Shown here one piece after another: positions 59,840 through 64,000 of a stretch of 64,000 nucleotides of DNA. Positions within the stretch are counted from its first letter, which is position 1. Every line of letters starts with the position of its first letter. Position numbers and translations under genes: made by a program. This DNA comes from CAWATG01 sp963785035 (GTDB lineage: Bacteria; Actinomycetota; Acidimicrobiia; IMCC26256; CAWATG01), in the NCBI GenBank assembly GCA_963785035.1, contig CAWATG010000015.1, positions 204,462-268,461 on the forward strand, in the 5' to 3' direction. Below the pieces are notes generated by a model. It was given only the letters and a program-made list of their open reading frames with translations, did no database searches and was not told the DNA's origin.

Positions 59840-61460
59840 CGGGTACCCGCGTCGCCGCTACCCGAATCCCACGCACTACCGGCCTGGGGAGATAGTCCTC
59901 CGAGATCCGGTCCCGAACGTGCCAGACAACGGGCACACCTGCGAGCCTGGCGGCGAGACCGCCGTAGACAGCTGACTTCAACGAGTTCGTGTGTACCACG
60001 TCAGGTTGCAGCTTGCGAAGGCGACGGGCGAGGCGCAGCACGTAGGCGGCGGTTGCCGCTGCGCTCCGTGCCGTCGCGAATCCGGCCTTGATCTCGTACC
60101 TGCCGAGGCCTCGGGTGCGCTCGGTCAAAGGGAGAACTTCGACGGTCGCGCCGGCTGCCTGGAGACGGGCAATGAGTGGCCCGGTCTCGGCGAGGATCAC
60201 GTGTGCGTCGACATCGAGAGCAGGGATGAGTCTCGTGAGTGCGATCTCGCCACCTGAGAGTTGCGCACAATGGTCGAGGAATACGACCTTCGGCCGTCGG
60301 GGAGCGCGATCGGCCGCTGCGTTGTAGATGGCAATGTGGCGGCGTGCAACGGCGTCCCACGAGAAGCGTTCGGCATGCGACCGGCAGGCTGCCGGCGTTG
60401 GCAGGGACCCGTTCGCTGCGGCGATGAGACGATCGGCGAGAGCGGCCGGGTCCTCACTGGGCACGATCAGCGATGGGTCGAGCTCACGAACGCCGTCGGG
60501 CAGGCCGCCGACGTCGGTGACGATGGGCGGGGTGCCGCATGCCAACGACTCGAGTGTCACGAGTCCGAAGCCTTCCAGTGCGCGGGTCGGCACGACCGAG
60601 ACGTCCGCAGCCTGGTAGAGCCGGGCGAGCTCGCCGTCGTCGACACGTCCGATGAGCCGTACCGAGGCGGGGTTTGGGAGCTGTTCGCGCAGTGCCACGA
60701 GGTGGTCGCGCTCGCGGCCTTCGCCGGCGATCAGGAGCACCGCCTCGGGCTTGGCGTTGTTCACCGTCTCCCATGCCTTGATCAGCACATCGAGGCCCAT
60801 GCGGTGATCGAGCCTGCGGACGGACACCGCGAGAAAGGCCCCAGGAGCGACACCGAAGCTGGCGCGGGCATCATCGGAGTCGCCAGGGCTGAAGCGGACG
60901 AGGTCGACGCCGGGGGGAACGACCACCACGCGTCCGGGATCGACGCCGTAGTCGTGGGTCACGACGCGTGCGAAAGCGTCGGAGAGCACGACGACGACCT
61001 TGGCGCGCCGGTAGACCGCGCGTTCGACAGCGCGCTTTGCCGCGACGATGAAGCGGTTGTCTCCACGTCCGACGAGGCTCTCCTGCGCCCATGGGCCATG
61101 AAAGTGCACGACCAACGGGAGTCGGCGCAGACGAGTGGTGAAGACCGGGAGGAACGCGTAGAGAGCGAAATGCGCGTCGACGACGTCGATGCTGTCGGCC
61201 ATGCGTGCTGCGGCGCGGCGGATCGCGAGGAGGCGGACGGGCAGGGGGTCGTCGATGGAGCCGACACCGAGGACGTGCTTGTCATCGGGAGCGTGGCCGA
61301 CGACCACGGCCGTAGCGTGACACTCGGCGAGGCGAAGAGCTGCGAGGAGTTCGGCCAGGTAACGGTTCAGCCCGCCCGCGCGGCTCGTGACCCACTCGTT
61401 TCCGAGCAGGAGCGGCCGGACGACCGACTTTTCCTGAGCGGGTGCGGCGCGGCCCGTCAC
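59484..61460 (-). CDS. Two GT4 glycosyltransferases in tandem in one open frame (second one frameshifted)
   Basis: From GTG 61460, which overlaps the previous stop (GTGA), one frame encodes a complete GT4: LLLGNEWVTSRAGGLNRYLAEL, LVVHFHGPWAQESLV, VSVRRLDHRMGLDVLIKAWE and LEGFGLVTLESLACGTPPIV. At about 60300, with no stop, a second GT4 begins (KVVFLDHCAQLSGGEIALTRL, then PDVVHTNSLKSAVYGGLAARL). Its donor half continues in other frames at 59052-59839, so the text after about 59700 here is out of frame. A fused double transferase or two genes joined by an indel are both possible; the latter fits the many indels nearby. Confidence 0.7.
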   Translation of the reverse strand: MTGRAAPAQEKSVVRPLLLGNEWVTSRAGGLNRYLAELLAALRLAECHATAVVVGHAPDDKHVLGVGSIDDPLPVRLLAIRRAAARMADSIDVVDAHFALYAFLPVFTTRLRRLPLVVHFHGPWAQESLVGRGDNRFIVAAKRAVERAVYRRAKVVVVLSDAFARVVTHDYGVDPGRVVVVPPGVDLVRFSPGDSDDARASFGVAPGAFLAVSVRRLDHRMGLDVLIKAWETVNNAKPEAVLLIAGEGRERDHLVALREQLPNPASVRLIGRVDDGELARLYQAADVSVVPTRALEGFGLVTLESLACGTPPIVTDVGGLPDGVRELDPSLIVPSEDPAALADRLIAAANGSLPTPAACRSHAERFSWDAVARRHIAIYNAAADRAPRRPKVVFLDHCAQLSGGEIALTRLIPALDVDAHVILAETGPLIARLQAAGATVEVLPLTERTRGLGRYEIKAGFATARSAAATAAYVLRLARRLRKLQPDVVHTNSLKSAVYGGLAARLAGVPVVWHVRDRISEDYLPRPVVRGIRVAATRVPDAIIANSYSTLDTLRLPGNRLGGNVVLDSVSMPTVVVPSAIFWPFRTTQHTTEPASTTPHHWHRRPARLLEGPTRLPRRLRPRVPHGERTCDRHRRQPVRRGRVRDRAARPSGTPRDP

Positions 61461-62017
61461 GTCGCTGGAGAACAATTGCCAAGCGAGTTTGCGTGGTTCA
61501 TCAGGTCGTTGCGATCCTTGGGAACGAGAAGGAGCGGTTGGCGGCCCGGGACGGCATTGTCGATCCGAATGGGCCGTGCTACGCATCGGTCGCTGAGGGG
61601 GTGTTGCCGCTCGCTCTCGACGCGGTAGACGACGTACCGATGGTCGTTTATCCATTCGGCGAGCTGTGTGGCACTGATCGAGCGTGCACGGAACCAATCG
61701 GGGTTGAACTCCCCGAGAATCACTGGGCGAGCCGTTGCCACGAACGATGACGCACCTTCGAGCGCCTCGAGTTCAAAGCCTTCTACGTCGATCTTGATTA
61801 CGGCGCTGCCAGTCGTTTCAAGACCGAGGTCGTCGAGGCGAGTGACTGTGGCGGAAATCTCCGCTCTACCAGGAGGCTCGAGGTCGGAATCGGTGGCTAC
61901 TGCGGCGTTCCCTCCTTGAAACGATTCGACCTGAAGCGTCGCTGTCCCCGACGTTGCGCCGCGCGGGTTCCCTGCAGCTGTGCCGGGCAGTGCGACGTCA
62001 GCCGGTGTCATCGACAC
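61457..62017 (-). pseudogene. FkbM-family methyltransferase lacking its N-terminal SAM domain
   Basis: A 186-residue frame from ATG 62017. The C-terminal FkbM core is clear: SATVTRLDDLGLETTGSAVIKIDVEGFELEALEGA, then PVILGEFNPDWFR. FkbM proteins have a further 80-120 residues with the SAM loop in front of this; here that region is absent and replaced by the end of the preceding methyltransferase gene. It is probably the remnant of a deletion. FkbM enzymes O-methylate sugars or polyketides. The stop overlaps the GT4 start. Confidence 0.65.
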
Positions 62018-62718
62018 GAGCGAGTACGAGGACGTGATTGTCTCCGAGAAGGCGTGGGCGCCGAGCCAAGACCGGGCGTGCGAGTTGCAGGACCGCGCCC
62101 GTACGACGGTCGCCCGGCAACGAATCCATCGACGGGGTAGGTGGTTGCCCTGACGAGCCGAAGATCCGGCGCAGCGGGAGGTACTGGCGAATCAGTAAGT
62201 CCCAAAAGATCGGTGAGATGTGGGTGGGATCACCGTGCTCGTCGAGCATACGGATCTTGTCGCGGAGCAGGAATTTCAGTACTCGCGGGGAGGCTGTCAA
62301 CGTTCGGTGTGGTTATGACTGCCCGGCCATCTGGAGCGAGGAGTGCGGCAATGTTGCGAAGGAATGCGACCGGTGCCTCCATGTGTTCGATGACCTCGAC
62401 CGCTGTGACGAGCGACCACTGTCCAAAGCCCAATGACTCACCCCAACCTGGACTGTCGAGTTCGGCGGAGCGGAATGGTACGGAGGCATGGAAGGTCGCG
62501 GCGTCCCGATCGACTGCCAGCACATCGAAGCCCCCTGCGGTGAGCCTTTCGGCGAAGGCGCCGCTGCCCACGCCGAGATCGAGTGCAGGCCCAGGCTTGA
62601 TTGCGGATGACAGCGTTCCGATACACGTAGTCATGCAGTCCGGGAACCGTCCGTTCCTCGAGCGGACCCAATGGCGCAGTTGCTCCTGGGCGGGGTTGAG
62701 ATGGTGTGGCGATGTCAT
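61998..62718 (-). CDS. Class I SAM methyltransferase (frameshifted)
   Basis: From ATG 62718 the frame reads ALDLGVGSGAFAERLTAGGFDVLAVDRD (SAM loop) and VTAVEVIEHMEAPVAFLRNIAALLAPDG, TPNVDSLPA. Near 62290 it shifts to RVLKFLLRDKIRMLDEHGDPTHISPIFWDLLIRQYLPL, a stretch typical of the C-terminal half of these glycan-cluster methyltransferases, and ends at 61998. The break is within TPNVDSLPA / ARVLKF. A one-base indel is the simplest cause. It is coupled to the GT4 upstream. Confidence 0.7.
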
Positions 62719-63799
62719 GTAGGAGCGAGGCGAAACGCTCGGCCATCCGTACGTCGCTGAAGTGGTCGGCCCTTTCCCGTGCGCCTGTTCCAAGAGTGTC
62801 ACGGAACGTTGCGTCGTCGAGCACCTTGGTCATCGCTGCTGCCATTGCCTCGTCATCACCTGGAGGGACGAGCAGACCTGAGATGCCCTCTTCGATGATC
62901 TCGAGTGGGCCCCCGGCTGCGGTAGCGATGAGCGGTTTGCCAAGTGCCATGGCTTCGACCAGCACCAGGCCGAAGGGCTCGCCGTAGGAGGCGTGAACCA
63001 CGACGTCGAGAGCGTCGAACCAGGGGTAAACATCGTCTTGGTGGCCGGCAAAATACACGCGATCGGCAATTCCGAGATCACCGGCAAGGGTCTTCAGGCG
63101 TTGGGGATAGTCGCCCTCCCAGCCGAGGACGGCTCCACCGACTATGACGAAGGTGGCCGATGGGTGTGCCTTCGCTACGCGCGCGGCAGCGCGGAGGAAG
63201 ACGTCCTGGCCCTTCCATTCCTGGAGTCGTCCCACGATGCCGACGATCGGACCCGTAGTCCATCCGTGAGTGGCGCGTACGGAGATGCCGGTTCCGAAAT
63301 GGGAGGACACTTTGCGCACGTCGGTGCCTGGATGTATGAGCTCGACGCGCCGGCGAGGCGTGAGCCGTTGCTGGGCGTCGACTGCCTCTTGGCTCCCGGC
63401 AACAACCCGCGCAGCGGGGATGCGTGCAGCGACCCATTCGATACGAGATCGCGCGGGAACACCGTGTTGCCACCAGACCGCCGGGCGACCAGCTACGCGG
63501 GCCGCGGCGCCGCCGTAGACATGGCCCTTGCTCTGGTTCGATATCACGACATCGGCGGCCCGTGCCTGGGCAGCGAGGCGGGCTATGACCCAAGGCATGC
63601 GATGGAGATGGCGTGTTCGCCTGGCATTGATGACTTCGACCGGGCAGTCTGCCTCGTCGAGCCACTGTTCGAAAGGTCCAGGCTGGAGCACTACCGCCCG
63701 TACCTCTATACCGAGCGCCGGCAGGCGGGCTGCAAGGGCGGCCAACGCACGCTCGGACCCTCCCGGCGCGCTGCTTGGGCTCACGAGGAGCGCTCGCAT
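62438..63799 (-). CDS. GT4-family glycosyltransferase (3' frame probably shifted)
   Basis: ATG 63799 opens RALLVSPSSAPGGSERALAALAARL. Also present are DVVISNQSKGHVYGGAAARVAG, GIVGRLQEWKGQDVFLRAAARV and the donor motif YGEPFGLVLVEAMALGKPLIATAAGGPLE. Conserved sequence ends near RMAERFASLLHDI (about 62715); the frame then overlaps the methyltransferase and reads Arg-rich text to 62438. In a neighbouring frame a TGA overlaps the methyltransferase ATG at 62718, so the true end is probably there after a one-base indel. The start shares one base with the stop of the preceding membrane protein gene (TGATG). Confidence 0.82.
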   Translation of the reverse strand: MRALLVSPSSAPGGSERALAALAARLPALGIEVRAVVLQPGPFEQWLDEADCPVEVINARRTRHLHRMPWVIARLAAQARAADVVISNQSKGHVYGGAAARVAGRPAVWWQHGVPARSRIEWVAARIPAARVVAGSQEAVDAQQRLTPRRRVELIHPGTDVRKVSSHFGTGISVRATHGWTTGPIVGIVGRLQEWKGQDVFLRAAARVAKAHPSATFVIVGGAVLGWEGDYPQRLKTLAGDLGIADRVYFAGHQDDVYPWFDALDVVVHASYGEPFGLVLVEAMALGKPLIATAAGGPLEIIEEGISGLLVPPGDDEAMAAAMTKVLDDATFRDTLGTGARERADHFSDVRMAERFASLLHDIATPSQPRPGATAPLGPLEERTVPGLHDYVYRNAVIRNQAWACTRSRRGQRRLRRKAHRRGLRCAGSRSGRRDLPCLRTIPLRRTRQSRLG

Positions 63800-64000
63800 C
63801 AGGAGACGGCCTGTAGTTGCATTGTCGGTGCAGCGGAGATCGTCGGCCGGCGCCCAGCAGCGTCGATCCAACCGAAAGCCAGCCATGCCCAGAAAGCAAC
63901 GGCGTAATTGCCCCCGTTCAGCCATTGCAGCAAGGTCACCATGACGATGCCGAGCGCCGCGATGGAGAGATCGTCTCGGCGATACGCAAGCAATCGTCGC
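63799..64000 (-). CDS. C-terminal end of a membrane protein, probably an O-antigen ligase/polymerase (runs off right edge)
   Basis: The minus strand is open from the right edge to a TGA at 63799, giving 66 codons. A hydrophobic segment (LSIAALGIVMVTLLQWLNGGNYAVAFWAWLAFGW) is followed by a polar tail. The position before a GT4 in a glycan cluster and the tail pattern suggest the end of an O-antigen ligase or polymerase, but only the last helices are visible. Confidence 0.45.
   Translation of the reverse strand, partial: RRLLAYRRDDLSIAALGIVMVTLLQWLNGGNYAVAFWAWLAFGWIDAAGRRPTISAAPTMQLQAVS

Noticed and set aside
60261..61628. A 455-codon plus-strand frame opposite the tandem GT4 genes
   Set aside because: It is acidic and Asp/Glu/Val-rich, antisense to a clear GT4, and has no known domain.

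Overview
The window is GC-rich bacterial DNA. Its conserved gene order is that of an actinomycete: rho, rpmE, a DUF1385 gene, prfA and prmC, then rpiB, glyA, a wecA/mraY-like gene and the complete ATP synthase operon. In Mycobacterium tuberculosis the matching block is thrA-thrC-thrB-rho-rpmE-prfA-hemK-sua5-wecA-atp. The order, an ATP synthase b subunit with a signal peptide and a small LPxTG-like wall protein fit Actinomycetota, perhaps the Acidimicrobiia; no rRNA or other marker settles the class. No tRNA, rRNA, CRISPR array or insertion sequence was recognised.

Layout. (1) 1-7405: the start of a lipoprotein sugar dehydrogenase, an ApgM-family gene where thrB normally lies, then rho, rpmE, DUF1385, prfA and prmC. 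(2) 7412-31754: a DUF983 protein, a RecB/Cas4-like nuclease, a DUF4012 protein and an LPVTG protein lead into an exopolysaccharide (EPS) cluster. It holds a priming sugar transferase, Wzz, Wzx, an O-antigen ligase/polymerase, several glycosyltransferases and a sugar-nucleotide branch (RfbF, reductase/epimerase, C-methyltransferase, DegT aminotransferase). Two secreted proteins in it share a domain I do not recognise. The cluster sits between prmC and glyA, where sua5 would be expected. (3) 31812-42389: rpiB, glyA, wecA-like and atp genes, mostly joined by start/stop overlaps. (4) 42448-46668: housekeeping and orphan genes, including glpX and an unusual 2H-phosphoesterase/acetyltransferase fusion. 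(5) 46665-52211: a toxin island with a Fic protein, three antitoxin/PIN-toxin pairs and two nucleotidyltransferase remnants. It is flanked by two direct copies of one methyltransferase gene, the second carrying an exact 108-bp in-frame deletion. (6) 52230-64000: an SGNH hydrolase and a second glycan region of GT4 glycosyltransferases, methyltransferases and an alpha/alpha-toroid protein, partly decayed.

How the genes work together. The priming transferase loads a sugar phosphate on the lipid carrier, GT2/GT4 enzymes extend it, Wzx flips it, and the Wzy/WaaL-like protein with Wzz polymerises or ligates it. The RfbF group probably makes a branched or amino sugar donor. The WecA-like enzyme before atp is a second lipid-carrier entry point.

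Caution. About twenty genes are interrupted by single-base frameshifts, including atpH, which this operon needs. Several lie in short homopolymers (TTT, GGGG, G6). Sequencing or assembly indels are the most likely cause for many; others, such as those at 57830-58811 and 59052-59839, may be real pseudogenes. Frameshifted genes are given as one feature with the break marked.
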